Shown here piece by piece: positions 1-8,402 of a stretch of DNA of 64,000 bases. Source of the stretch: Amycolatopsis anabasis (GTDB taxonomy: Bacteria; Actinomycetota; Actinomycetes; Mycobacteriales; Pseudonocardiaceae). A program made the translations under genes and the position numbers. The stretch is from positions 154,370 through 218,369 of the forward strand of contig NZ_VTHK01000013.1 in the NCBI RefSeq assembly GCF_009765355.1. Direction: 5' to 3'. The notes beneath the pieces are model-generated. The model did no database searches and was not told where the DNA came from. It worked only from the letters and a program-made list of their open reading frames with translations. Each line of letters opens with the position of its first letter. The stretch's first letter is position 1.

Positions 1-201
1 CGACGGCACGTCACAAGCGCAGCCGGGATAGCTGTTGTCCCGCCAGGTGCCGCCGATCTCGGCGGCCTTCTCCAGCAGCACGAAATCGTCCCGGCCCGCC
101 TTCTTGAGCTGGATCGCCATGCCCAGCCCGGAAAACCCGGTGCCGACGATGACGATCCCGGTCTCCTCGGTGACCTTCCGAGCGGCCGTGCGCCTAGCCA
201 T
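1..201 (-). CDS. Flavin-containing / Baeyer-Villiger monooxygenase, N-terminal part (cut by window edge)
   Basis: Only the first 67 residues are present; the frame leaves the left edge without a stop. The FAD-binding motif GTGFSGLG lies near residues 20-27, and GGTWRDNSYPG follows about 25 residues later, as in cyclohexanone-monooxygenase-like proteins that insert oxygen using FAD and NADPH. The ATG overlaps the end of the upstream hydrolase gene by 8 nt, so translation is probably coupled. It is the third gene of a minus-strand unit with a diiron oxygenase and an alpha/beta hydrolase. The substrate cannot be read from this fragment; a hydroxylase acting on a lipid, terpene or steroid ketone is equally possible. 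Confidence 0.85.
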   Translation of the reverse strand, partial: MARRTAARKVTEETGIVIVGTGFSGLGMAIQLKKAGRDDFVLLEKAAEIGGTWRDNSYPGCACDVPS

Positions 202-1123
202 GTCGCCTCGCTTTCCGATCCGCGGCCGCCCGCAGGAGACCTCCGATCCGCTCGGCGACCTCGGCGGACCGTTCGAACGGCAGCATGTGCCCCGCTCGCG
301 GGAAGAGGACGAAATCGGCGTCCGGCAGCGCCCGCGCGATCCGGGCCAGGTGGCCGACCGGGGTCAGCACGTCGACCGCGCCCGCGAGCACCACGGCCGG
401 GATGTCCCGGAACGCGGCGAGCGCGTGGTACCGGTCGTGCTCGTAGAGCGAGTACCGGATGCCGATCATGCTCGCCGGATGCGAGCGGGCGAACTGCTTC
501 GCCGCCCGGGCCAGGTCGTACCGGCTCGGGTTGCGGCCGAAGAGCACCAGCCGCAGGACCGCCGTGCCGTAGCGCCGTGAACGCGGATCGCGCCGCACGA
601 GCCAGCGGTTGACCGGCGCCTCGATCCGCTGACCGGCGGTGAACAGCTTCGGCGGGACGCCGAACGTGTTCGAAGACAGGTCACCGGAGCTGGTCGCCAC
701 GAACGCGACCCCGGCGACCCGGGCGCGCACCAGCTCGGGGTGCCGCTCGGCGAGCGCCATGATCGTCATACCGCCGAGGGAATGCCCGGCCAGCACCAGT
801 TTCCCGGTCGGCGCCCGGTCGGCGAGCAGTTCGGCCAGATCGTCGGCGAGTTGCTCGATCCGCGCGGTCCCCGGCGGCGCGGCGACCGAGCGGCCGTGCC
901 CGCGGTGGTCGTACCGCAGCACGCGGACGTCCGGGCCGAGGTGCGAGACCACGTCGTCCCAGGATTCGTGGTCCATCATCCAGCAGTGCACGAGCACCAC
1001 GGTCACCGGCGCGTCGGCCGGTCCGGACCCGACCACGCGCAGCGCGGAGCCGTCGGCGGTCACGAAGCGCCGCGGATCGGGCCTGGGTTCGGGTGGCGCC
1101 GGGACGGCGTGCAGCGCGGTCAT
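194..1123 (-). CDS. Alpha/beta hydrolase
   Basis: A protein of about 309 residues with the alpha/beta-hydrolase fold. The oxyanion region reads VLVHCWMMD, the nucleophile elbow is GHSLGG, and the catalytic histidine is in RAGHMLPFE near the C-terminus. I chose the ATG at 1123 because it forms an ATGA overlap with the stop of the upstream diiron-oxygenase gene; an upstream ATG at 1177 would add 18 residues lying inside that gene. The neighbours suggest an esterase or lipase that processes an ester or lactone made by the downstream monooxygenase. Fold and nucleophile are clear; the substrate is not. Confidence 0.85.
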   Translation of the reverse strand: MTALHAVPAPPEPRPDPRRFVTADGSALRVVGSGPADAPVTVVLVHCWMMDHESWDDVVSHLGPDVRVLRYDHRGHGRSVAAPPGTARIEQLADDLAELLADRAPTGKLVLAGHSLGGMTIMALAERHPELVRARVAGVAFVATSSGDLSSNTFGVPPKLFTAGQRIEAPVNRWLVRRDPRSRRYGTAVLRLVLFGRNPSRYDLARAAKQFARSHPASMIGIRYSLYEHDRYHALAAFRDIPAVVLAGAVDVLTPVGHLARIARALPDADFVLFPRAGHMLPFERSAEVAERIGGLLRAAADRKARRHG

Positions 1124-2040
1124 TTCCGGCCCCGCGGCAGCAGGTTCGAGCGGCGCCACAGCGCGGTGGTCAGCCAACCTTTGATCATCCCGGTCTCGGT
1201 GAAGAAGTCCACCAGCCGTTCGGCCATGAACTGCGAGGTCCGCTGGTAGTGCGGGTTCCGCAGCGCGGCCTTGCGCCCCACCCGGGGTTTGATCCCGACC
1301 GCTCGGTAGACCTTGGGGTGGATCAGCATGTAGGCCACCGCGTTCGCGGCGATCGCCAGGATGACCCGGTTCAGCGCGAGCTGGAACCGGTTGAGTTTCT
1401 CCGCGCTGCGCACGAGTTCCTCACGCGCGAAGCCGATGTGCCGGGCCTCCTCGAGCACGTGGATCCGGTTGAGCATCCGGAAATGCGGCTGGATGCGCTC
1501 GTCGGCCATGTTCTCCCGCTGGCCGCGGTCCAGGATTTCCTCGATGAGCAGGGCCATGCCGTAGCTGACCGGGCCGATCGGGATGAGCGAGATGAACCGC
1601 AGCGCCTTCGCGGCGAGCCACGGCTGCCGGTACGCACGGACGCCGGTCTTGCCGATGAACTTGCCGAACATCGTCGAGTGGCGGGTCTCGTCACCGATCT
1701 CGGTGAGCGTGTACTGCGCGTGCGCGCTGGCCGGGTCCCCTTCGGCGACGATTCGCAGCAGCAGGTGCATCAGCGCGACCTCGGCGTAGATGCCGTAGCT
1801 GACCATGCTGACCGCCTCGTGCTTGCCCAGTTCGAGGCGCTGCTCGGGGGCCATCCGGTCCCACAACTCGGTGCCGTACAAGGAGATCCGGTGTTCGGGG
1901 AGATAGGGCGCGCCGTCGAGCATCGGCTCGCCCCAGTCGATGTCCACCTGGGGGTCGTAGAACTTGTTCGCCGAGGAGGTGAGCAGGCGCTGGGCCGTGC
2001 GCTCCTGGTTCGCGGCGGTCCTGGTCATCGTCGACACCAC
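1120..2040 (-). CDS. AurF-family diiron oxygenase
   Basis: A 306-residue protein of the p-aminobenzoate N-oxygenase (AurF) family, non-heme diiron enzymes that use O2 on amines or lipids. Carboxylate/histidine iron ligands appear in ordered helices: E-V-A-L-M-H, then IGDETRHS, then LIEEIL and VLEEARH near residues 195-201. It is the first gene of a minus-strand operon with a hydrolase and a flavin monooxygenase, divergent from the mce operon. Actinobacterial members are often of unknown substrate. N-oxygenation is the prototype reaction, but the adjacent lipid-uptake genes make a fatty or steroid substrate equally plausible. An alternative ATG lies four codons downstream (MTRTA). Confidence 0.82.
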   Translation of the reverse strand: MVSTMTRTAANQERTAQRLLTSSANKFYDPQVDIDWGEPMLDGAPYLPEHRISLYGTELWDRMAPEQRLELGKHEAVSMVSYGIYAEVALMHLLLRIVAEGDPASAHAQYTLTEIGDETRHSTMFGKFIGKTGVRAYRQPWLAAKALRFISLIPIGPVSYGMALLIEEILDRGQRENMADERIQPHFRMLNRIHVLEEARHIGFAREELVRSAEKLNRFQLALNRVILAIAANAVAYMLIHPKVYRAVGIKPRVGRKAALRNPHYQRTSQFMAERLVDFFTETGMIKGWLTTALWRRSNLLPRGRK

Positions 2041-2083
2041 CCTGCCAGTACTTGGTACCTCAGGTATCCGTTACTGACGAGTT

Positions 2084-2112
2084 ACTATCCATAGGCCGCC
2101 CGCGAGTGTCAA
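2084..2112 (-). promoter_or_regulatory. Putative promoter for the diiron-oxygenase operon
   Basis: On the minus strand a perfect TTGACA -35 hexamer lies at 2112-2107 and is followed after 17 nt by GATAGT as a possible -10. The -35 sits inside a 6-2-6 inverted repeat (GAGTGT-CA-ACACTC, 2104-2117), which could be an operator. The rest of the 2041-2317 gap carries a 10-bp palindrome ACTCGCGAGT at 2199-2208 and the mce-side repeat described separately. Confidence 0.4.
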
Positions 2113-2288
2113 CACTCACAACGAGGCGCGACAGGACCAACGACCTTGTCGCCACAATGGAGTAACGCGCATCACACCCACTCGTTGTACCTTGATGAAC
2201 TCGCGAGTAGGTAGCACTCAGCGAGCACGGGCGATGACGGTGAGCACCTTCAACGGGGAAGGGGTGTGAAATGACAGCCGCCCTTGTG

Positions 2289-2302
2289 AATGACGTGTCA
2301 TT
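2289..2302. promoter_or_regulatory. Inverted repeat upstream of the mce operon
   Basis: AATGAC-GT-GTCATT is a perfect 6-2-6 inverted repeat ending 15 nt before the GTG start of the first permease gene. Its position and symmetry suit a TetR- or GntR-type operator for the mce operon, and a related half-site (AAATGACA) occurs about 22 nt upstream. The regulator is not adjacent, so the assignment is inference. Confidence 0.45.
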
Positions 2303-2317
2303 CTGTACGCTGCGACT

Positions 2318-3145
2318 GTGGCGCAGGACACGATGAAGCAGGGATCGCTCGCTGAGCTGCTGGTTTCCCGCGCGCTCCAGTCGTGTGCGACCGCGGGGAA
2401 CGTGCTGGTGATGTCCGTGACCGTGGGCGCGAGCATCCTCACCGACATCCCGCGCCGGCGGTTCCCGTGGCGGGAATTCGTCCGCCAGGCCTGGTTCATG
2501 GTCAGCGTCTCGGTGATCCCGACGATCCTGGTCGCGGTGCCGTTCGGCGTGATCATCTCGGTCCAGGTGTCCAGCGTCGCCCAGCAGGTCGGCGCCAGCT
2601 CGTTCATGGGCGCCGCCAACGGCCTCGGCGTGATCCAGCAGGGCGCGCCGATCGTCACCGCGCTGCTGCTGGCCGGGGCGGTCGGTTCGGCGATCACCTC
2701 GGACCTCGGCGCGCGCAAGATCCGCGAGGAGATCGACGCGCTGGAGACCATGGGCCTGTCCCCGATCCGTCGGCTGGTCGCGCCGCGGATGGTCGCGATC
2801 GTGCTGGTGGCCATCGTGCTGTGCGGGATCGTGGTGTTCACCGGGGTGGTCACCGGCTACTTCTTCAACGTGCTGGCCCAGGGCGGCACGCCGGGCAGTT
2901 ACGTCAGCTCGTTCGCCGCGTTCGCCCAGCCCAGCGACCTGATCCTGGCCGAGTTCAAATCGGTGCTGTTCGGCGCGATCGTCGGCGTGGTGGCCGCGCA
3001 GAAGGGCCTCACCGCGCAGGGCGGGCCGGGCGGCGTCGCGCACGCGGTGAACGCGGCCGTGGTGCTCGCCGTGGTAATCCTGTTCGGGGTCAACGTGATC
3101 ATCACGCAGATCTCCAACGTCCTCTTCCCGTCGAGGATCGTGTGA
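2318..3145 (+). CDS. yrbEA: Mce-system permease YrbEA
   Basis: A 275-residue integral-membrane permease of the MlaE/YrbE family, the membrane-spanning partner of an ABC-type lipid importer powered by an MceG ATPase encoded elsewhere. The conserved cytoplasmic loop REEIDALETMGLSPI (about residues 139-153), thought to contact the ATPase, is intact, with several hydrophobic spans before and after. Start is GTG at 2318. It overlaps the second permease gene by one base (TGATG). Actinobacterial Mce systems import fatty acids, sterols or other hydrophobic molecules; nothing here identifies which. Confidence 0.93.
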   Translation: MAQDTMKQGSLAELLVSRALQSCATAGNVLVMSVTVGASILTDIPRRRFPWREFVRQAWFMVSVSVIPTILVAVPFGVIISVQVSSVAQQVGASSFMGAANGLGVIQQGAPIVTALLLAGAVGSAITSDLGARKIREEIDALETMGLSPIRRLVAPRMVAIVLVAIVLCGIVVFTGVVTGYFFNVLAQGGTPGSYVSSFAAFAQPSDLILAEFKSVLFGAIVGVVAAQKGLTAQGGPGGVAHAVNAAVVLAVVILFGVNVIITQISNVLFPSRIV

Positions 3146-4005
3146 TGGCCGTCGGATCGCGTTACCAGGCGCCGCCGGTCCGGGTGGCCGAGCGGGTCGT
3201 GCGGGCCCCGTACCACGGGCTCGCCGGAATGGGTCACCAGGCGACCTTCTTCGTCCGCGCGATCGCGGCGATTCCGTTGACGCTGCGGCATTACCGGGCC
3301 GAGGTGTTCCGGCTGCTCTCGGACATCAGCTGGGGCAGCGGGGCGATCGTGGTCGGCGGCGGCACGGTCGGCGTGATGGCGCTGCTGTCGCTGTTCACCG
3401 GCGCCACGGTCGGCGTCGAGGGGTTCAACGCGCTGGACATCCTCGGGCTGGCGCCGCTCACCGGTTTCGTGTCCGCGTACGGGAACACGCGCGAACTGGC
3501 GCCGCTGATCGCCGCGATCGCGTTCACCGCGCAGGCGGGCTGCCGCACCACCGCGCAACTGGGTTCGATGCGGATCTCCGAGGAGATCGACGCGCTCGAG
3601 TCGATGTCCATCCGGCCGCTGCCGTACCTGGTGACCACCCGGATGCTCGCCTCGTTCCTCGCGATCATCCCGCTCTACCTGCTCGGCCTGGCCGGGAGTT
3701 ACCTTGCCACGCAAGGGGTCCTGAGCATCGTCTACGGCCAGACCAGCGGGACCTACCTGCACTACTTCCACCAGTTCCTGGTACCCGGCGATGTCGCGCT
3801 GTCGGTGCTGAAGGCGGCCTCGTTCGTGGTGCTGTCCACCCTGATCCACTGCTACTACGGCTACTACGCCTCGGGCGGGCCGGAGGGCGTGGGTGTCGCG
3901 TCCGGGCGCGCGATCCGGGCGAGCATCATCGTGATCGTCGTGGTGGACATGCTGATGACCCTGGCGTTCTGGGGTTTCGACCCCGGCATCCGGATTTCGG
4001 GGTAG
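3145..4005 (+). CDS. yrbEB: Mce-system permease YrbEB
   Basis: Second YrbE/MlaE-family permease, 286 residues, expected to pair with the preceding permease in the inner membrane. It has the matching loop SEEIDALESMSIRPLPYL and at least five hydrophobic segments. The ATG overlaps the preceding stop (TGATG); a much longer upstream open frame exists, but it reads through the first permease gene in another frame and is not coding. Three bases separate its stop from mceA. Gene order yrbEA-yrbEB-mceA-F is the standard actinobacterial arrangement. Confidence 0.94.
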   Translation: MAVGSRYQAPPVRVAERVVRAPYHGLAGMGHQATFFVRAIAAIPLTLRHYRAEVFRLLSDISWGSGAIVVGGGTVGVMALLSLFTGATVGVEGFNALDILGLAPLTGFVSAYGNTRELAPLIAAIAFTAQAGCRTTAQLGSMRISEEIDALESMSIRPLPYLVTTRMLASFLAIIPLYLLGLAGSYLATQGVLSIVYGQTSGTYLHYFHQFLVPGDVALSVLKAASFVVLSTLIHCYYGYYASGGPEGVGVASGRAIRASIIVIVVVDMLMTLAFWGFDPGIRISG

Positions 4006-4008
4006 CGC

Positions 4009-5331
4009 ATGGCCTCCCTCATCGATCCCTCCGGCCGCGGCCCGTCGGTGCGCTCGCTCGCGCTGCGCGGTTTCGTCTACCTGTCGGTGATCGCGGTGGT
4101 GACCACCGTGCTCGTGCTGCAGTCCCAGGGGGCGTTCCGGGACGACGTGCGGGCCACCGCGGTGGTCAGCGACGTCGGCGACGGCCTGCCTGCCGGTTCG
4201 GACGTGAAGGTGCGCGGCGTGCAGGTCGGTTCGGTGGGCGCGGTCGAATCCACGCCCGGCGGGGCGCGGCACGTCGTCCACCTCAACCTCAAACCCGAGC
4301 ACGTTTCCGGCATCCCGGCCTCGGTGAAGGCCCGGATCCTGCCGACCAACGTGTTCGGCGCGCCGTACGTCGAGCTGGTGCCGGAGCCGAACGACACCCG
4401 GCCGCTGGCCGCGGACGCGGTGGTCCCGGGCGACGACTCCACCGAAGCGCTGCAGCTGCAGACCGCGATGACCAAGGTGCGGGACGTGCTGGCCGCGGTG
4501 GAACCGGCCAAGCTGAACACCGCGCTCACCGGGATCGCGCAGGCGCTGGACGGGCGCGGCGGGCAGCTCGGGACGCTGATCGGGCGGCTGGACAAGTACC
4601 TGTCCGCGATCACCCCGCACACCGGCACCTTCACCCACGATCTGTCCACTTTGGCCACCGCGCTGGAGGGGTTGCAGGCGAACGCGCCGAAACTCCTGGA
4701 CACCGTGGATTCCGCGCTGGTGACCAGCCGGACGATCGTGGAGAAGCAGCAGCAGCTCGCCCGCACCCTGGCCGGTGGTGCATCCACTGTGGACAGCGTG
4801 CGAGGCGTGCTGGACGACAACGCCGACCGGATGATCAAGGTGATCCACGAGATCACCCCGGTGGTGAAGACGCTCGGGCAGCACGCCGCCGACATCCCGC
4901 TGTCCTTCGAGGCGCTGGGCAAGGGCGTCAAGGCGTTCGGCGAGGCCTTCGAGGGGCCGCACCACTGGCTCAACATCGACCTGGTCTTCACGGTCACCCC
5001 GTTCACCCCGTACAACTCGACCAACTGCCCGCGGTACCCGGGCCTGGACGGGCCGAACTGCGACGATCCCCCGCCGCCCCAGCCCGCGCCGATCCCGCTC
5101 CCGCCCAGCCAACCGGCTCAGGCGCCGCAGCTCGCCCCGGCGCCGGTGACCACTCCCCCGCCCGCGACCACTCAGCAGGCGCCCGGCGGGCTGGTCGGCC
5201 CGGTCGGCAGCCCGCAGGAGACCGAGGCGATCGGCTCGATCTTCGGCGACGCGGCGAAGTCGTTCGGCTCGCTGGGAAACCTGCTGCTCGGACCGTTCCT
5301 GCGGGGAGCGACGGTGATGCCACGTGGGTAA
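4009..5331 (+). CDS. mceA: Mce family protein MceA
   Basis: A 440-residue MCE/MlaD-domain protein with one N-terminal membrane helix (about residues 23-43), an MCE domain with the motif SDVGDGLPAGSDVKVRGVQVG, a long helical region that builds the lipid-conducting tunnel, and a proline-rich tail (about residues 350-400) that probably extends outward. MCE subunits A-F assemble as a hetero-hexamer spanning the periplasm-like space. It overlaps mceB by 8 nt. Family assignment is firm; cargo is unknown. Confidence 0.93.
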   Translation: MASLIDPSGRGPSVRSLALRGFVYLSVIAVVTTVLVLQSQGAFRDDVRATAVVSDVGDGLPAGSDVKVRGVQVGSVGAVESTPGGARHVVHLNLKPEHVSGIPASVKARILPTNVFGAPYVELVPEPNDTRPLAADAVVPGDDSTEALQLQTAMTKVRDVLAAVEPAKLNTALTGIAQALDGRGGQLGTLIGRLDKYLSAITPHTGTFTHDLSTLATALEGLQANAPKLLDTVDSALVTSRTIVEKQQQLARTLAGGASTVDSVRGVLDDNADRMIKVIHEITPVVKTLGQHAADIPLSFEALGKGVKAFGEAFEGPHHWLNIDLVFTVTPFTPYNSTNCPRYPGLDGPNCDDPPPPQPAPIPLPPSQPAQAPQLAPAPVTTPPPATTQQAPGGLVGPVGSPQETEAIGSIFGDAAKSFGSLGNLLLGPFLRGATVMPRG

Positions 5332-6343
5332 CAACATCAAGGGAGCCCTGTTCAAGCTGACCGCGGTGGTCGTGGTCGCCGCATGCGCGATCGCACTGAT
5401 CTACTCGACGCTGCGCAACACCGTCCGCGGGGACACCAACACCTTCGTCGCCGAGTTCAGCGACGTCACCGGCCTGCACGAGGGCGACGACGTCCGGGTG
5501 GCCGGGGTGAAGGTGGGCCGGATCGAAAGCCTCGAGCTGACCGGCTCCCGCGCCGAGGTCGGCTTCACCGTGCAGGCGGACCAGCCGGTGTTCGCGAACA
5601 CGAAGGCCCTGATCCGGTACCAGAACCTGGTCGGCCAGCGCTACCTGGCGCTGACGCCGGGGGCGGGCGCCGCCAAACCGCTGCCCGACGGCGCCCGCAT
5701 CCCGCCGGACCGGACCGAACCCTCGCTGGACCTGTCCGCGCTGCTCAACGGGTTCGAGCCGCTGTTCTCCATGCTGGAGCCCGATGACCTGAACAAGCTG
5801 TCCGGCACGATCATCCAGGCGCTGCAAGGGGAAGGGCCCGCGCTCAACTCGCTGTTGAGCCAGAGCGCGGAGCTGACCGGCAAGATCGCCGACCGGGACC
5901 AGGTGCTCGGTGACGTGCTCACCGGCCTGACCAGCGTGCTCGACCACCTGGCGGGCAAGGGCCCGCAGTTCGACCAGCTGCTCGCGCAGGCGAAGCAGCT
6001 GGTGAACACGCTCGGCGGCAACACCGACGCGATCTTCGGCGCGATGGACAAGATCGACCAGGTGAGCGGTTCGGTGACCGGGCTGATCGACGACATCCGC
6101 CCCGCGCTGCGCAAGGATCTCGCCGGGTTCAACCAGGTCGCCGGGCTGTTCCTGAAGGAGGGCCCGACCGTGGACGCGACCGTGAAGGCGCTGCCCGGGT
6201 TCCTCGGCGGGCTCGCCCGCGTTTCGCAGTACGGCTCGTGGCTGAACCTGTACGCCTGCAGCATCGACATCAACCTCGCGCCGTTCCCGGTCGGCGTGGT
6301 GCCGCAGATCATCGGCACCAAGCAGTCGGAGGTGTGCCGGTGA
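5324..6343 (+). CDS. mceB: Mce family protein MceB
   Basis: A 339-residue MCE protein. The N-terminal helix near residues 10-28 anchors it; the MCE domain contains FSDVTGLHEGDDVRVAGVKVG and ends near residue 120; the rest is long amphipathic helix. GTG start overlapping mceA by 8 nt. Its stop overlaps the GTG start of mceC (GTGA). The short C-terminus with two cysteines (ACS and VCR) is typical of MceB proteins. Confidence 0.92.
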   Translation: MGNNIKGALFKLTAVVVVAACAIALIYSTLRNTVRGDTNTFVAEFSDVTGLHEGDDVRVAGVKVGRIESLELTGSRAEVGFTVQADQPVFANTKALIRYQNLVGQRYLALTPGAGAAKPLPDGARIPPDRTEPSLDLSALLNGFEPLFSMLEPDDLNKLSGTIIQALQGEGPALNSLLSQSAELTGKIADRDQVLGDVLTGLTSVLDHLAGKGPQFDQLLAQAKQLVNTLGGNTDAIFGAMDKIDQVSGSVTGLIDDIRPALRKDLAGFNQVAGLFLKEGPTVDATVKALPGFLGGLARVSQYGSWLNLYACSIDINLAPFPVGVVPQIIGTKQSEVCR

Positions 6344-7332
6344 GGATCATCAGGCCGCTCAAGGAGTACAACCCGATCTGGTTGGGGATCATTGGGGCCG
6401 CGGTGATCGGCGCGCTGGTGCTGGGCTCGCTGGCCGTCGGCACGCTGGGGCTCGGTGACGCCCGGTACGAGGCCGAGTTCGCGCACACCGGCGGGATCCG
6501 GGCCGGGGACGAGGTGCGGGTCGCCGGAATGGGCGTCGGCGAGGTCACCGGCACCCGGCTGGACGGCGACAAGGTGCTCATTTCCTTCCGCGCCAAGCGA
6601 AGCGTGCACCTGGGCAGCGGCACGCACGCCACCATCAAACTCGCCACCCTGCTCGGCGGCCGCTTTGTCGACCTGCAACCGCTCGGTGAAGGGGAACTCG
6701 AGGGCGACCGGATCAAACTGGCGAACACCACGGTCCCGTTCGACCTGGAGAAGGTGATCGAGACCGGCGGCCCGGCCATCGAGAAGCTGGACGGCGCGAA
6801 ACTGCGCGAATCGCTCAAGGTGCTCGCCGACGACTTCCGCGGCGCGCCGCAGCAGATCGCGAAGACGCTCGACGGGCTGGGTCAGCTGTCCGAACTGGTC
6901 ACCAAGCGCCAGGACCAGCTCGCCCAACTGCTGTCGAGCGCGGACGCGGTGACCACCACGCTGAACAAGAACCGGGCGCAGCTGTTCGAGTTGATGGGCC
7001 AGGCGGACGGGCTGATCAAGCAGTTGCTGCAACGCCGCGACCTGATCCGCAGCGTGCTGACCGATTTCAAGACGCTCAGCGGCCAGTTGCAGGAGATCCT
7101 CAACGAGAACCGGCCGCAGATCGAACCGCTGCTGTCGAACCTGGCCGGGGTCACCGACATCCTGAGCCGCAACGACGACGCGCTGGACCGGGCGCTGCAG
7201 ATCCTCGCCCCCGCCGGGCGGTACCTGGCCAACGCGTTCGGCAACGGACCGTACGGCGACATGTACCTGCCCTACGCGATCATCCCGGACAACCTGCTGT
7301 GCACGGCGGGCGCGATCAAGGACTGCCGATGA
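6340..7332 (+). CDS. mceC: Mce family protein MceC
   Basis: A 330-residue MCE subunit. I use the GTG at 6340, which gives a GTGA overlap with mceB and starts MRIIRPLKEYNPIWLG just before the membrane helix; a longer upstream frame would run inside mceB. The MCE domain carries HTGGIRAGDEVRVAGMGVG. The following helical region is rich in Leu, Gln and Asp, as in tunnel-forming needles. ATGA overlap with the next gene. Confidence 0.92.
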   Translation: MRIIRPLKEYNPIWLGIIGAAVIGALVLGSLAVGTLGLGDARYEAEFAHTGGIRAGDEVRVAGMGVGEVTGTRLDGDKVLISFRAKRSVHLGSGTHATIKLATLLGGRFVDLQPLGEGELEGDRIKLANTTVPFDLEKVIETGGPAIEKLDGAKLRESLKVLADDFRGAPQQIAKTLDGLGQLSELVTKRQDQLAQLLSSADAVTTTLNKNRAQLFELMGQADGLIKQLLQRRDLIRSVLTDFKTLSGQLQEILNENRPQIEPLLSNLAGVTDILSRNDDALDRALQILAPAGRYLANAFGNGPYGDMYLPYAIIPDNLLCTAGAIKDCR

Positions 7333-8402
7333 AGAAGGTCCTGGTAGTGATCCTCGCCGCGGTGGCCGGTCTGGTGTCGGCGAGCGGCTGCGCGGTGTTC
7401 AGCCCGCCGACGATGACCGTCACCGCCCAGTTCCGGGACTCGGTGGGCCTGTACGTCGGCAACGACGTGGCCATGCTGGGCATCCCGATCGGCACGGTCA
7501 AGGAGATCAAACCGCGCGGGACGCAGGTCTCGGTGAAGCTGGAACTCAAGGCGGACACCAAGATCCCGGCGAACGCGGGCGCGGTGACCGTCTCGCCGTC
7601 GGTGGTGACCGACCGGCACGTGGAATTGACCCCGGTGTACCGCGGCGGGCCGACGCTGCGCGACGGGGACGTGATTCCCCTGGAGCGCACCAAAACCCCG
7701 GTGGAGATCGACCGGGTGATCAAGGCCGTGGACGAACTCTCCGCGCAACTGTCCAAAACGGACGGTGGTACCGGGGTGGTCCAGGACGCCACCGACGTGT
7801 TCGCGCGGAACATGGCCGGGAACGGGGACCGCATCCGGGCGAGCCTGGACGCGTTGAACGGCCTGGTCGACGTGGGCACCGGGCAGCGGGACGCGTTGCT
7901 GAGCCTGGTCCGCAACGTCGACCAGCTCACCGCGGCCGCCGCGGAGAACGACGCGAAGATCAAGACGTTCAGCTCGGGGCTCACCCAGGTCACCGAACTG
8001 TTCGCCGGGGAGGCCCCGCAGCTCGGCGCCGCGCTGCAGCGGCTGAACGGCCTGCTCGACGAGGCCACGAAACTGGTCAACGAGAACCGGAGCAGCGCGC
8101 AGGAAAGCCTGAAGAAGCTGCGCGTCACCACCGACACGCTCGCCCGGCACGGGCGGGAACTGGCCGAATCGGCGGACGTGCTGCCGCTGCTGTTCCAGAA
8201 CGTGGCCGCCGCGGTGGACCACAAGACCGGGCAACTGCGGGTGCACGCCGACCTCGCGGAGATGCTGCTGGACGGCGAGCTGGTCAACGGGCTGTGCAAG
8301 GCCGTCGGCATCCAGCTGCCCGGCTGCCGGGACGGCAAGGTCGCCGACTTCGGCCCGGACCTGGGCATGACCGAACTCCTGGTGGGGGCGGTGCGGAAAT
8401 GA
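7329..8402 (+). CDS. mceD: Mce family protein MceD
   Basis: A 357-residue MCE subunit starting at the ATG that overlaps the mceC stop (ATGA). The N-terminus MKKVLVVILAAVAGLVSASGC resembles a lipoprotein signal (SASGC), although in most actinobacterial operons the lipoprotein is the fifth MCE protein, not the fourth. The MCE domain includes FRDSVGLYVGNDVAMLGIPIG. Long helical C-terminal region follows. Its lipidation is uncertain because the residue before Ala-Ser-Gly-Cys is not the usual Leu at -3. Confidence 0.9.
   Translation: MKKVLVVILAAVAGLVSASGCAVFSPPTMTVTAQFRDSVGLYVGNDVAMLGIPIGTVKEIKPRGTQVSVKLELKADTKIPANAGAVTVSPSVVTDRHVELTPVYRGGPTLRDGDVIPLERTKTPVEIDRVIKAVDELSAQLSKTDGGTGVVQDATDVFARNMAGNGDRIRASLDALNGLVDVGTGQRDALLSLVRNVDQLTAAAAENDAKIKTFSSGLTQVTELFAGEAPQLGAALQRLNGLLDEATKLVNENRSSAQESLKKLRVTTDTLARHGRELAESADVLPLLFQNVAAAVDHKTGQLRVHADLAEMLLDGELVNGLCKAVGIQLPGCRDGKVADFGPDLGMTELLVGAVRK

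Noticed and set aside
2899..5355. An 818-residue minus-strand frame under the mce genes
   Set aside because: Antisense shadow; the plus strand has well-conserved YrbE and MCE proteins in that region.
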